This document shows positions 49,542 through 60,413 of a stretch of 64,000 bases of DNA, one piece after another. The DNA is taken from positions 248,001 through 312,000 of the forward strand of contig NC_006037.1 in the NCBI RefSeq assembly GCF_000002515.2, written 5' to 3'. A program made the position numbers and the translations under genes. The DNA comes from Kluyveromyces lactis (lineage: Eukaryota > Ascomycota > Saccharomycetes > Saccharomycetales > Saccharomycetaceae). Position 1 is the first letter of the stretch. Each line of letters starts with the position of its first letter. Under the pieces are notes generated by a model that saw only the letters and a program-made list of their open reading frames with translations, did no database searches and was not told where the DNA came from.

Positions 49542-51674
49542 TTATAATTTCACGGAATCGATCAAGTGCTTAACGATACCAGGGTTGGATAATGTGGAGA
49601 CGTCGCCCAATTGATCAGATTCACCGGCTAGGATCTTTCTCAAAATACGTCTCATAATCTTGCCAGATCTAGTCTTTGGTAGATCATCAACTAGGACGAT
49701 CAACTTAGGAGCAGCGAATGGACCAATATCCTTTCTAACGGTGATGATCAAATGCTTTTTGATGTCTTGTAACTCGGACTCGCTTGCAGCAGTTAAACTA
49801 GACTTGTTCTTCAATACTACAAAGGCAGCAACGGCTTGACCAGTCAATTCGTCGTTAAACCCAACAACTGCACATTCGGCAACCATATCATCTTCAATGA
49901 TAGCAGCTTCAATTTCAGCAGTAGACAACCTGTGACCTGAGACGTTAACAACATCATCAACACGACCCAAGATCCAGAAGAATCCATCTTTATCACGGGC
50001 AACACCATCACCAGTGAAGTAATAGCCCGGGTATGGTTTCAAGTACGTGTCTAAGAACCTATCGTTATTCTTCCAAATGGTTCTTGCGAAAGATGGCCAA
50101 GGTCTTTTAATGGCAAGAACACCTTCTGCATGTTCACCAGTTTGCTCGATACCTGTGGTTGGATCCAACACTGCCAAATCAATACCAAAGAATGGGAATG
50201 CCGCTGCACCTGGTTTCATTGGAGTAGCACCACCAGCCAATGGAGTGACCAAGTGGGAGCCAGATTCAGTTTGCCAGTATGTGTCTACGATTGGTAGCTC
50301 ATTCTTACCAATCTTTTCAGAGTACCATTCCCAAACTTCAGCAGCGATAGGTTCACCAACGGAACCCAAGGAGCGCAATGACTTGAGAGAGAATCCTTCA
50401 GTAAAGGAATCACCAGCTCTCTTCAATAGACGTAGTGCAGTTGGGGCTACATAGAATTGAGTCACTTGGTACTTGTCAACAATTTCCCAATAACGAGAAA
50501 AGTTTGGATAGGCAGGTGTACCTTCGAACACCAAAGTAGTACAACCTTGTAACAATGGACCGTAAACACAGTATGTGTGACCAGTGATCCAACCAATGTC
50601 ACCTGCGGTGAAGAAGATGTCATCGTTTTGGATGTCAAAGGTGTATTTCATACTTAATAATGCTTGGAGCAAGTAACCTGCTGTAGAATGTTGAACACCC
50701 TTTGGAGCACCGGTGGAACCCGAAGTATACAATAAGAACAAAGGATGTTCAGAGTCAACAGGTTCGCATGGGGTGTAAGATTTGTACTTCTTGACTTCCT
50801 CATCCCAGTCCAAATCCCTACCTGGAATGTACTTGATATTTTCGTTATGAGTACGTTTGAAGACCAAAACGTTTGTTACTTGAGGGGTATCCTTCAAGGC
50901 TTCATCGACGATACGCTTGGTTTCGATGGTCTTACCACCTCTCTTAGATTCATCGGTGGTGATGACTGTCTTTGAGTAAGCATCGTTAATACGATCACGC
51001 AATGAATTCGAAGAGAACCCAGCAAAAACAACGGAATGAATGGCACCGATACGAGTAATTGCCAACAAGGTAATCAAAGCCTGTGGGATCATTGGCATAT
51101 AAACTGCGACCGTGTCACCTTTCTTGACGTTCATCGAGTATTGCAAGATTTGAGCAACTTTACAGACTTGTTCTAACAATTCCGCATAAGTGAGACTATA
51201 ACCTTGACCTGGTTCATCAGCTTCATAAAGAATGGCAACCTTGTTTGGTTGAGTGAAGGCATGTCTGTCTACCAAATTGTAACAAGCGTTCAATTGACCG
51301 TTGGTAAACCAAGCGTTGTTCTCAAAAGTTGGTTTACCTTCGGTATCTGGGATGAAAACTTGATCGTATGGTTTGAACCAATTCAACAGCTGAGCACGTT
51401 CATGGTAAAACTTGGCTGGATTTTCAAGTGATTCCTTGTGCAAAGACTTGTACTCTTCGAACCCACCTGGCAAATTAGGTTTATATTTTTGAGCTGCTTC
51501 GCTGCTCAACCTATCAGTAATTGGTAGAGGCTGCACTATAGGCACAGAAGTTAAATGTTCGTATTCATGGGTCTTAATTTGGTCTGCAGCGGCAGCTGAA
51601 GCGTTAGATTTCATGACTGAGATTGGATCTTTGGCGGTGGAAGCGGTATCAACAGCAGGAGACATTTGGCACAA
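49542..51674 (-). CDS. ACS1: Acetyl-CoA synthetase, Acs1 type
   Basis: ATP-dependent acetate-CoA ligase. Key motifs: AMP-binding P-loop [58 protein letters not shown], and the catalytic Lys region [15 protein letters not shown]. The protein is nearly collinear with S. cerevisiae Acs1, including its N-terminal extension with HEYEHLTSV (Acs2 is shorter). It is also divergent from an FLC2-like gene, as YAL054C is from YAL053W. Both facts argue for ACS1. The N-terminus reads MCQMSPAV; translation from the second Met (51665) is also possible. An Adr1-like palindrome lies upstream, suiting derepression on non-fermentable carbon. Confidence 0.95.
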   Translation of the reverse strand: MCQMSPAVDTASTAKDPISVMKSNASAAAADQIKTHEYEHLTSVPIVQPLPITDRLSSEAAQKYKPNLPGGFEEYKSLHKESLENPAKFYHERAQLLNWFKPYDQVFIPDTEGKPTFENNAWFTNGQLNACYNLVDRHAFTQPNKVAILYEADEPGQGYSLTYAELLEQVCKVAQILQYSMNVKKGDTVAVYMPMIPQALITLLAITRIGAIHSVVFAGFSSNSLRDRINDAYSKTVITTDESKRGGKTIETKRIVDEALKDTPQVTNVLVFKRTHNENIKYIPGRDLDWDEEVKKYKSYTPCEPVDSEHPLFLLYTSGSTGAPKGVQHSTAGYLLQALLSMKYTFDIQNDDIFFTAGDIGWITGHTYCVYGPLLQGCTTLVFEGTPAYPNFSRYWEIVDKYQVTQFYVAPTALRLLKRAGDSFTEGFSLKSLRSLGSVGEPIAAEVWEWYSEKIGKNELPIVDTYWQTESGSHLVTPLAGGATPMKPGAAAFPFFGIDLAVLDPTTGIEQTGEHAEGVLAIKRPWPSFARTIWKNNDRFLDTYLKPYPGYYFTGDGVARDKDGFFWILGRVDDVVNVSGHRLSTAEIEAAIIEDDMVAECAVVGFNDELTGQAVAAFVVLKNKSSLTAASESELQDIKKHLIITVRKDIGPFAAPKLIVLVDDLPKTRSGKIMRRILRKILAGESDQLGDVSTLSNPGIVKHLIDSVKL

Positions 51675-52336
51675 AATATGGATTTTTATATCACTACTAC
51701 CTCTGTCACCCTGTTAGATAATTGTGTTTGATTACTAGTATTAGCCAACAACTAACATATAAACATAATTATTATATAAATACACCATACTTCAAACTCA
51801 CATGATGTCCAACAGTTACAAAACTCTTGTCTATTTAAATACTATTCCATCAAGTCAAATCATTGTTTTCCCCTCACTAATTACAATATGGATAAATAAG
51901 AACGATGATCATTCATTCATTCGCTTAGAAAGTAATCGAAAACATGTATCAATTAAGAAAAGAATGGGTCATTATTTTTTTCCTGTTTCTGTTGAGAACT
52001 CAGAGATGTGATAGTAATTAGCTATCTTGTAATTGCCATCGAGAGAGGAAACAAAGAGTAAAATGGGAAACCAGATAATGGAGAGGCTACGGAGTCACTA
52101 ACGGAGTGGATACGGAATAGATACGGAGTAGCGATTAAAGATGAAGATGATCTCTGAGTATCGTATCATGTTGAGAATTGAACCCTTAATTTTGTCCAAG
52201 TGTCTCTCTTCTATTGTTCCAGCCTTTCTAGTCAGTTCCCGTTTACGTGTAGCATAGCCTGTCAAGAAGCGGCCCAGAGCTTATACGAGACGATTTCATT
52301 TGACATGTCTGGGATTTTCCCCTTCTTTTTCGATTG

Positions 52337-52350
52337 CTCCAATTTTGGAG
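52337..52350. promoter_or_regulatory. Adr1-type palindromic site
   Basis: CTCCAATTTTGGAG carries two inverted TTGGAG half-sites, the arrangement of the Adr1-bound UAS1 of S. cerevisiae ADH2. It is about 670 bp upstream of ACS1, an Adr1 target in S. cerevisiae. Confidence 0.5.
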
Positions 52351-52818
52351 AACTGCCGCGTTTAACGCGTTTTGCAGTGCGGTTGTGAGGGGAAATCAAT
52401 GTGGATCCAGCCGGTCGCACCGGGTCATCCATCCATCCAGTTTTTTTTTTTTTGAGAAGAGAATATTTGTGGAGAAAAAAATAAGAATTATAGGAAGCAG
52501 AAAAGATGACTAGGGGAGAAGCAGTGGAGAGAAGCTATGCCTGTGCTCTGCCTGGTTTTTCTTAAGTTTTGCTTGGGTTTTGCGTGCTCGGCGGTTAAAC
52601 GAATGGGAAAGCTTCCATTAATCCTCTCGGTACCACCCGGACAGTTTTTGGGAAAGTGTTCTGTACAGAAAAAAATCGGGGTTGTTACGTTATCGAGCAT
52701 ACAACCCTGGAGGGGAGAAGAGAGACGGACAATGGACATTCGTCCGTTGTCTGTTTATTGCGTAAACAGGGTCCTGTGTCCAGTATCACAGCCTTACCCG
52801 AATCCACCACTGTGGAAA

Positions 52819-52862
52819 CACGTGACTTCCACTGCTTTATTACCCTGATATACACACGTGAC
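52819..52862. promoter_or_regulatory. Paired CACGTGAC E-boxes
   Basis: ACACGTGACT occurs twice, with cores starting at 52819 and 52855, 36 bp apart and 600-650 bp before the FLC2-like start. Cbf1/Pho4-type. Confidence 0.55.
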
Positions 52863-53464
52863 TCGCGAATCAAGAGATCAAACTTCTGATATTGCATTAA
52901 AAAAAAACTACTATTTTCTTGTTAGGAATATAGAAAACAAATAATACGTATACTATGCTAATGCAGCATTCTTCCCTTTTTCCTGTAACTGACAATGCAA
53001 AGGGAACAACAGCCTTGATTTGAGGAAATAGAGCGAACAGGATAGGCAGGAATACACCCTTTACAATCAGTCTACCGTTGCACTGTGCCTCTCCCCTTCT
53101 TATCTGACTTCATGTATACTTATTTTCGCTATATACTTGCTGTAGGTCCCGTGATTTCGTGTACCTCACATCGTACGCATCCTGGTTAACGGTGAATGCT
53201 GCGCCTTTTCAATTTCTTTACCGTTTTGGTATTTCCAAAAATAACAATTTCTCAACATTGAAATTATTGAAATTTCAGTTGAAATAAGTTTATTTGATTT
53301 GACTTTAACCTTTATCGACTTTTAAATAGAGAATCTTATTGCGTTAGTGTTAATGGTAACCTTCCCTTTAGAGTTGTATACCATCAAAGATTACATACCT
53401 TAAACAAAGCAGAGACTACTAAGCTGCAGCTGCTCCCCAGTATACACTTGTTGTTCTTGTCATC

Positions 53465-55819
53465 ATGCGGGCCTTTTCTCTGCTTGTCGGATTTCTCACG
53501 ACATTGGTGATTTTACCGTTCACCAATGGTCTCAAACACATCAAGACGTCCTCGCTTCTCACTTGCATGGAAGACTCGCAATTTTCTGCGTCGTTCTTCG
53601 AAGTCACTTTCTTCCCCGATAATAAGACCGCTGTGTTTGATATCGATGCTACTACCACCATTAGCGAAAATGTCACTGCCAAGATCGAATTAATCATTTA
53701 TGGGCTAAACGTCCTCAACGAAGAGTTCAACTTATGTGATTTGGACCAAGCCTCCATGTGTCCTCTAAGTGCAGGTAGAATCGAGGTAAAATCCACGTAT
53801 TCTTTGGATGAGGATAACGACATGGTTGGTAACATTCCAGGGGTCGCGTACACAGTTCCTGATATCGACGCACAAGTGCGTGTCATCGTTTACTCAACAA
53901 ACGATACAAGTTTCGAAGAGCCACTAGCGTGTGTGCAAGCTGCTCTGTCCAATGGTAAGACCGTTCAGACCAAATATGCTGCTTGGCCTATCGCTGCGAT
54001 TTCAGGATTGGGTGTTATCACGTCAGCTATCGTTTCAGTTATTGGACATTCCACCACAGCTGCTCATATTGCTTCTAACTCCATCTCATTGTTTGTGTAC
54101 TTCCAAAATTTGGCTATCACTTCGATGATGGGTGTGGCGCGTGTCCCACCTATCGCTGCCGCTTGGACCCAAAATTTCCAATGGTCCATGGGTATGATTA
54201 AAGTGGGGTTCATGCAAAATATATTCGATTGGTATGTTACTGCTACTGGCGGTACCCCTGTTGTGGTCGTAGCAAACAAAGATATTCTATCCATCTCAGT
54301 GCAGAAAAGAGGATTTACAACGCAGTTTAACGATTTTGCGAAAAGATCATTAGACAGTTTAACCACTGGTCTTTACAAAAGAATATCTGCTGATGATGGG
54401 TACGATTTCACTAAGTTGCTTTCCGAAAGTGATTTATACACTTCGGATGAGAGAAACATTGATGACATTTCTTCTAAAGTTATTGTCTTTACTGGTATTA
54501 AGCGTGTCGCGTACTTGGCCGGCATTGAATTGAGTAATGTCTTTTTGACAGGTATCGTCTTCACTCTTTTCTTTGTCTTCTGTATGGTTATCGGTATGGC
54601 AGTCTTCAAAGCTGTCATCGAATTGCTAATGAGAGCAGGATACATGAAACAGACTTCAAAATTTTACGAATATAGAAGATCCTGGGCCAGTATTATCAAA
54701 GGTACCTTGTTCAGAATCTGCATCATTGCCTTCCCACAGGTTTCCATTCTATCCATATGGGAATTCACTCAAATTGATTCCGTCGCTGTGGTTATTGCCG
54801 CTGTCGTCATACTTATTGTTGTCTCAGGATTACTATTGTATGGCGTCGTGAGGGTGATCATAAGAGGGAGAGAATCTACACGTTTATACAAAACCCCAGC
54901 ATACATGCTCTATGGTGATGCTCCGTTCTTGAATAGATTCGGTTTCTTGTACGTTCAATTCAAGGCTGAAATGTACTGGTGGTTGATGCCATTATTAGCA
55001 TACATGTTCTTCAGATCTTTGTTTGTTGCCGTACTTCAAGAACACGGGAAACCTCAAGCAATGATCATTTTCGTTATAGAATTGGCATATTTCATTGCAT
55101 TATGTTGGTTAAGACCTTACTTGGATAAACGTACCAATGCGTTCAATATCGTGATTCATGCGGTCAACTTGTTCAATTCTATCTTATTTTTATTCTTCTC
55201 GAACTTGTTCAGACAACCTACTGTGGTTTCCAGTGTTATGGCAGTCATACTATTTGTCGTGAACGCTATTTTTGCACTATTCCTCATGATCTTCACTATT
55301 GTTACGTGTGTGTTGGCCTTGGTTCACAAGAACCCAGATGCTCGTTACCAACCAATGAAGGATGATCGTGTTTCTTTCATTCCAAAGGTTCAAACAAAGG
55401 GTGAAACAGGAGAATTGTTCGATTTGGGTAGAGCTGCTATGCACACTAACGAACCACCTTTAAAAGACGAATTTGAAATGAAACAATCAAATAATTCTGC
55501 AAGATTATTGTTTGATGAAGATATCGACGACTCTAATACCACATACGATACTTCATCTCGTATTAGAAGATTTGACTCTTCGAGCGGAAACGAACCATTG
55601 CAGCCAAGTTCTGCCGTCATGGGGGACAATACCACGAGTTATAACCGTGTTCCAACAGCTCCAAGCACTACAAATTTAAGGAAACCGGAAAACTCCTTCT
55701 CTGCTAACACACAATATCAAGGTTTCTCTGGTAGCAACCCATATTTGAACGAAAACCCAAGCTACAACAGTTTTACCAGACAAACGAATAATAAATCTGA
55801 CAATGTACCGTATTTGTAA
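53465..55819 (+). CDS. FLC2: TRP-like/flavin-carrier membrane protein, Flc2 type
   Basis: ML-TRP family protein of the ER/Golgi or vacuole, implicated in FAD transport, wall maintenance and calcium release in S. cerevisiae. It has a signal peptide (RAFSLLVGFLTTLVILPFTNG) and a lumenal ML-like domain (about 25-165) with conserved cysteines (LLTCMEDSQFSASFFEVTF, NLCDLDQASMCPL). About nine to ten membrane segments follow from residue 175 on (WPIAAISGLGVITSAIVSVIG ...). A Ser/Asn-rich cytosolic tail of about 150 residues ends the protein. Length 784 against 783 for Flc2. Divergence from ACS1 matches YAL054C-YAL053W. Confidence 0.93.
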   Translation: MRAFSLLVGFLTTLVILPFTNGLKHIKTSSLLTCMEDSQFSASFFEVTFFPDNKTAVFDIDATTTISENVTAKIELIIYGLNVLNEEFNLCDLDQASMCPLSAGRIEVKSTYSLDEDNDMVGNIPGVAYTVPDIDAQVRVIVYSTNDTSFEEPLACVQAALSNGKTVQTKYAAWPIAAISGLGVITSAIVSVIGHSTTAAHIASNSISLFVYFQNLAITSMMGVARVPPIAAAWTQNFQWSMGMIKVGFMQNIFDWYVTATGGTPVVVVANKDILSISVQKRGFTTQFNDFAKRSLDSLTTGLYKRISADDGYDFTKLLSESDLYTSDERNIDDISSKVIVFTGIKRVAYLAGIELSNVFLTGIVFTLFFVFCMVIGMAVFKAVIELLMRAGYMKQTSKFYEYRRSWASIIKGTLFRICIIAFPQVSILSIWEFTQIDSVAVVIAAVVILIVVSGLLLYGVVRVIIRGRESTRLYKTPAYMLYGDAPFLNRFGFLYVQFKAEMYWWLMPLLAYMFFRSLFVAVLQEHGKPQAMIIFVIELAYFIALCWLRPYLDKRTNAFNIVIHAVNLFNSILFLFFSNLFRQPTVVSSVMAVILFVVNAIFALFLMIFTIVTCVLALVHKNPDARYQPMKDDRVSFIPKVQTKGETGELFDLGRAAMHTNEPPLKDEFEMKQSNNSARLLFDEDIDDSNTTYDTSSRIRRFDSSSGNEPLQPSSAVMGDNTTSYNRVPTAPSTTNLRKPENSFSANTQYQGFSGSNPYLNENPSYNSFTRQTNNKSDNVPYL

Positions 55820-56116
55820 GCTCTTACACATACACTCTGGTATTCAAGAACGCGAGCAATTGTATAATAATTCCAAGACAAGAAATCATTAAGAATTAAG
55901 ATGTATATACATTCTATGAACATCTGCACCTTTTTGCATTCTTCCTCCCACATGTGGTTGCGCATATTAGCCATCGGAGAAACAAACAATTAAGGAAGCA
56001 ATGAATAGTTGAACTAAATATACATATGTAAACTTACAACGTAACTTTAACATTCAAAAATCAAAGGAAAATGTAGTTACATCCTGCAAAAGCTAACAGA
56101 TATATAGTTAAGCTTT

Positions 56117-56863
56117 TCAGATGCAATTGAAGAAGAATTTGAAGAATGAAATTTGGTCTTCGATGGTTTTGTCTTGAGCATATCTCACTGCTGGAATGCT
56201 TAAGTCACCTCTGACAGCAAACCCATGGGAAACACCGCCAAATACATTGATTTGGTAGTAGCTGCCTTGTTTTTTTAAAGCTTCTTCGGTCTTATATCTT
56301 AATTCTTCAGGGAAGATGTTATCAGTTTCAGCTGCAGAAATCAGCACTGGCTTTTTACCAACTGCTTCCACTTCTTCGATCTCAACGAATGATGGGTGAG
56401 CAAGGGCAGCTGCATCAGCCAAACCGACTTTTTCATTGATTTGTAATAAAGCGTATTTGGCACCGAAACAGTGACCGATAACACCAATCTTCTTTGGGTT
56501 AGTGTCCTCCTTCAACTTGGTCAAGAAATCTTGGACTAGACCGTGGGTCTTTTCGGCGCTGTGCCTTTCTAGCCAAGACTTGAAATCGAAAGAGCCGTCC
56601 AAAGCTACGACTTCATCGTTAAACAAAAAATCTGGTACATAGACTCTGAACCCAGCTGCAGCCAATTGATCAGCGATTAGCAAAACGTTGTTAACCTTAA
56701 TACCGTAAATATCTGTTACAATGACCAAAACATGTTCATTCTTCAAGGATTCGGGCCCAGCCACATAGGTCTCGAACCCATAAAGACTAGTAGTGGTACC
56801 AGCTGGGGTACCTTCATGATAAAAACCTTGAGCGCAGCACTTACCTGGAGGATTGGAAGCCAT
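56117..56863 (-). CDS. AIM2: Dienelactone hydrolase-family protein Aim2
   Basis: Alpha/beta hydrolase of the dienelactone hydrolase family. The nucleophile motif GVIGHCFGAKYALL (Cys near residue 131) and GGVSHGFAVRGDLS (catalytic His) are visible, with VLISAAETDNIFP supplying the expected Asp. Length 248 against 246 in S. cerevisiae. The physiological substrate is unknown; the S. cerevisiae name comes from mitochondrial-inheritance phenotypes. It lies downstream of FLC2 and beside OAF1-like genes, as YAL049C lies near YAL053W and YAL051W. Confidence 0.92.
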   Translation of the reverse strand: MASNPPGKCCAQGFYHEGTPAGTTTSLYGFETYVAGPESLKNEHVLVIVTDIYGIKVNNVLLIADQLAAAGFRVYVPDFLFNDEVVALDGSFDFKSWLERHSAEKTHGLVQDFLTKLKEDTNPKKIGVIGHCFGAKYALLQINEKVGLADAAALAHPSFVEIEEVEAVGKKPVLISAAETDNIFPEELRYKTEEALKKQGSYYQINVFGGVSHGFAVRGDLSIPAVRYAQDKTIEDQISFFKFFFNCI

Positions 56864-57615
56864 TTCTTTTCGTTGTACTTCTTGTTGGGCAATTCAAGTA
56901 TTAGATACGAGCACTCTTGAGCATTCACATCCAACAGGTATACTGAATGCTTCTCATGACTTTTTCCTAAATCCAGTAAAAAGTTCTTCCCTTTATATAC
57001 ATATAACGTTCTTAAAAATAGGAATTACTCCGCAAGCAAGATTTGTTCCGGCAGTTATGGTTGATAACATGAAGACACGCGCACGGAAAAACGATAGGAC
57101 TTGAAGGTTGGATTACTAGTTTATAAATCAAAATAGCTAGCGTGAGCTTACTAATTGAAACGTTAGCTCCGTGTCGATAAGAAGGTTTCAATCGAAATTC
57201 GTTGTTCTCTACCATTCAAACGATACAATTTTCAGTTTCGAACTCGAAGGCAAATGTTCGGTTCATAATAATAAAGCTAGTGTCAAAAAAGAAAAATTAA
57301 TGGGTGAATAAAAATCTTATAAAGACCTTACACATCTCAACACTACTCTGCAAACTGTAAAACTCATCTTCTTTTACTTGATTCTTCAGATTTCGGCAAG
57401 ATGGTTTTTTGACATTCAACCATTTGGAAAATCCAAAATTGATCGCATTGCCTTTATCTTGGCATTTCTATAATTGCACTGTAGAAAGTGGTTACAGAAC
57501 GGTAGTGTCGACGCGTGTGGTGTCGATCTGAAATTTAGTGACACATAATCTCCATAAGCACTGCTAGTATATACTTGAGGTGCTCTTTTGTACATCCTTG
57601 ACAATTGAGTGGATA
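56864..57615. promoter_or_regulatory. Divergent region between AIM2 and the first OAF1-like gene
   Basis: About 750 bp. It contains CGGCAGTTA at 57049-57057, fitting one half (CGGN3TNA) of an oleate response element but with no CCG at the right distance, and an ACGCGT at 57510-57515. I looked here for a zinc-cluster coding segment belonging to the next gene and found none. Confidence 0.45.
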
Positions 57616-60153
57616 ATGGGCACAAATGCAACGTTGAAGGAATTGGAAAAGGAAGTAGAATATTGGAGGAATCTTGCTCTTGGCATAGAGCCTGAGCAGG
57701 ATCCCGTCAGCAATGTATCCACGACTATTCGGACATCTGTTGCTAGGCTTTCGGCGACAAAGGATCTAGCTAAGACCGATGGTATACGGCTAAATTTTTA
57801 TGAGTCGTTTCCTCATCTCGTCACGAAGGGTATTATTAGAGAAGATATTGGTCCATTCGCTGTCAACTATATGCTTTTTCCTGATCCATATATTTCAATA
57901 TTCATCAAATTTGTTTTCCAAACTCCGTATCGTAAGACGCTGAACACTTATTTGGGGACTCCCGATTCTTATCAGGAATTTAATGTGTCATCTATACTCA
58001 AAATTCTTAAATTGAACCCATCTGCATTCGAGAAATTGAACCCTTTGAAGAAGAAGAAAGTGAGTGCTTTCATCGAACAAATACTTGCTCAAAATCAGCC
58101 AGCCTCAGAAAATTCCAACAGCGAGTTGTTTTTAGCAACTTTGAACACGATGACTGCTCCTAGATTTATTGAGGATAAATGTCTCTATGGACAATACTCT
58201 CCGATACTACTGGCTTATATTGGAAGAATACAGAATGATTTGCCTTCTTTACCCAATATTAGACTACTTTTGGATAACTTCTACCACCACATTTACCCGA
58301 TATGGCCATGTATCGATATCGATCTCTTTGAAGAAAATCTTAACGAAGTGATCCACATGGATTCACATAATCCAGAGCGGATAATAGTGAATCCCGGTAC
58401 CACTAATATCAAAATGAAGTTAGTGAACATCTCTATTCTTTATCTAATACTTCAACTATCCATATCACATTGGAAACTACGGCTTTTCGATCAAAGGGCT
58501 ATGGAACAGGATGTTCAACATAAATACGATGGCGACAGGGCTTGGATCGAAGGGTTTGCAGAACTGGAGAAAAAATTAACATCTTCTGCCGCTGAATTAG
58601 TGTCGATATTGAACATCTATCAGTCAAGAACTGAAGAAGTTATTTCTTGGCACATGCTGCTTTGGAACATCCTTGCTCATCAACCTGACCTATGTAGTAT
58701 ATTCTACGATTCAACATCCGAAGGTGTTATTGGCATGATGGGACCTTTGGTTTCTGATCTGGGTCTTGATAGGGATCCATCACAATTTCTTGAACCGACT
58801 GGAAACATGAGAATTGATCCTAGGTATAAAAATTATAGAAGACGATTATGGTTATGTTATTGTCTAATATCAAGATTTGAAATTACAGTCAAGGGTAGAA
58901 CACCTCAGAAATCCACTGCAAATGTACAGGCTATTCCTGGAATTATGGACCAAAAAAATGGCTGGGAAGAATATTCTTGTCTATATAAGAAGGACATGCT
59001 TAAACAAAATGAGGCAGAACTTGAACTCCTTGGCTTGTTTTACAGACACTTACAATTTATGACTTTATTTTTACCATACGACAAGCTTCTCAAAGATAAC
59101 CTTAATAGTTTAACACTCACGGAAGTCGAACAGGTTTATGAGGGATTAGAGAGATACCTAGAGAAAGATGTCAACGGTACATTTACCCATTCACAAAAAT
59201 GGGCTCGTCATTCGACGATAGATTACTCATATAATCTCAATGATGTTGACAACGTCTTCAATATGGCTAAACAGCTCATTGCAAGGAGTGTCAGATTGAC
59301 AATTTGCGATCTATTGATTCGATTTTTCAACTCACGAAAAGTACACAACTCTTTTGATATGGAACAAAGTCTTCTTTATTGCCAGAAAGCACTTGCTGAC
59401 AATTGTGAAGGAATTGGTTATCTCATTAAATATTTTGCGCTAGTTTACAACGAGAATATCCGTACGACAGGTAAGTTCTTTACAAATAGGATTTCACAAA
59501 TACTTTTATCCAGATGTACGTTGCACACAACTCTAACGATTTTACGAGTAGATCACATGTTAGGGCTCTCTAAGCGTCGTTCTAACCAGGAATCATTTCT
59601 ATATGAGGATCAAAGTGCATTCTCAAGATTAAGTGGGATAAATGAGCAGAGGCAGCAGTGTGTCAGAATTCGGATGCAACTATTCTCATTGTTGGAGAAC
59701 CTATGCTCAGCTTCCTCAGAAGAATTAAGGTACAATTATATATCCGGTTTCAGGTACGCTTTACTTACAGACTGTGCTATGCATTTCCTCAAACAGAACG
59801 GGAAACGATTCTTAATGAGAGATATATTAATGTCAAACATAGGAACAAATGAAGATTCTGCAGGGTTCATGGAAACAAGTTTTCATCTTTTAAGCTCGGA
59901 AGAGAAAGAAAATATTCTTCTTTCAGCAAATGAATTTGTACACTTTGACGAAGCTGGGTTTCGATTACTTCTTGACACTGTTAACACCTTCTGCACAAAC
60001 AGTGGCAGCCCTAATAATAGGAATACGATGCCCGAACAACTCTTCGGGTATACAGCCACATCATCGAATGTGCTCATAAATCAATTTAGCGTTGATCTAG
60101 CCGGGCTTTCAGCCAATTTCGATTTTGTGTTCGATGGTGGCAATCTACCGTAA
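57616..60153 (+). CDS. OAF1/PIP2-like regulator lacking the zinc-cluster DNA-binding domain
   Basis: 845 residues from the chosen Met; an upstream in-frame ATG at 57580 would add MLFCTSLTIEWI. The start, LKELEKEVEYWRNLA, aligns with the coiled-coil linker that directly follows the Zn2Cys6 cluster in Oaf1 and in the two genes downstream. The protein thus begins where the DNA-binding domain would end, with no Cys6 cluster. The rest follows the Oaf1 layout: ligand/regulatory region with YHHIYPIWPCIDIDLFEENL, the fungal-TF middle homology region (LGLDRDPSQF, RRRLWLCYCLISRFE) and an acidic-aromatic end (LSANFDFVFDGGNLP) like the Oaf1 activation domain. It could be a non-DNA-binding partner of the paralogues. 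Confidence 0.85.
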   Translation: MGTNATLKELEKEVEYWRNLALGIEPEQDPVSNVSTTIRTSVARLSATKDLAKTDGIRLNFYESFPHLVTKGIIREDIGPFAVNYMLFPDPYISIFIKFVFQTPYRKTLNTYLGTPDSYQEFNVSSILKILKLNPSAFEKLNPLKKKKVSAFIEQILAQNQPASENSNSELFLATLNTMTAPRFIEDKCLYGQYSPILLAYIGRIQNDLPSLPNIRLLLDNFYHHIYPIWPCIDIDLFEENLNEVIHMDSHNPERIIVNPGTTNIKMKLVNISILYLILQLSISHWKLRLFDQRAMEQDVQHKYDGDRAWIEGFAELEKKLTSSAAELVSILNIYQSRTEEVISWHMLLWNILAHQPDLCSIFYDSTSEGVIGMMGPLVSDLGLDRDPSQFLEPTGNMRIDPRYKNYRRRLWLCYCLISRFEITVKGRTPQKSTANVQAIPGIMDQKNGWEEYSCLYKKDMLKQNEAELELLGLFYRHLQFMTLFLPYDKLLKDNLNSLTLTEVEQVYEGLERYLEKDVNGTFTHSQKWARHSTIDYSYNLNDVDNVFNMAKQLIARSVRLTICDLLIRFFNSRKVHNSFDMEQSLLYCQKALADNCEGIGYLIKYFALVYNENIRTTGKFFTNRISQILLSRCTLHTTLTILRVDHMLGLSKRRSNQESFLYEDQSAFSRLSGINEQRQQCVRIRMQLFSLLENLCSASSEELRYNYISGFRYALLTDCAMHFLKQNGKRFLMRDILMSNIGTNEDSAGFMETSFHLLSSEEKENILLSANEFVHFDEAGFRLLLDTVNTFCTNSGSPNNRNTMPEQLFGYTATSSNVLINQFSVDLAGLSANFDFVFDGGNLP

Positions 60154-60413
60154 TTAATTTCATCTTGTTATTTGAGTATCAGTAGTTGTAATTATAACCA
60201 TAGATCAACGACATATAGAAGCCTTGGCGCTAAAAGATCAAATCGTACAAGATGACTAAATTCCCGTCATAAAATGACCCATTGATCTTGATGATCATTT
60301 GACTACCGTAAGACACAATATACAGAAGCCCACGAAAATATACCACGAATGGGTTGAGAAAGTCCAAGACAAAGTGCTAGTCTCAACGGTCATTTAATCC
60401 TTTTTCCCAGTTA

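Larger units (their letters stand above)
51675..53464. promoter_or_regulatory. 1.8-kb divergent ACS1-FLC2 promoter region
   Basis: No gene seen. It contains repeats of GGATACGGA/GATACGGAG near 52110-52130, an Adr1-like palindrome (52337-52350), a CATCCATCCATCC run near 52426 and a T12 tract (52441-52453). It also holds a CGGAC/GTCCG inverted repeat (52726-52746) and two CACGTGAC boxes (52819, 52855). The richness suggests strong carbon-source control of ACS1. Confidence 0.55.

Noticed and set aside
57049-57057. CGGCAGTTA before the first OAF1-like gene as an oleate response element
   Set aside because: Only the left half fits; no CCG occurs 8-12 nt downstream.
57480-57540. Short frame with CRK and a later Cys upstream of the first OAF1-like gene, considered as a zinc-cluster remnant
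   Set aside because: It keeps only isolated Cys residues, is flanked by stops and does not follow the CxxCxxxxxxC spacing.
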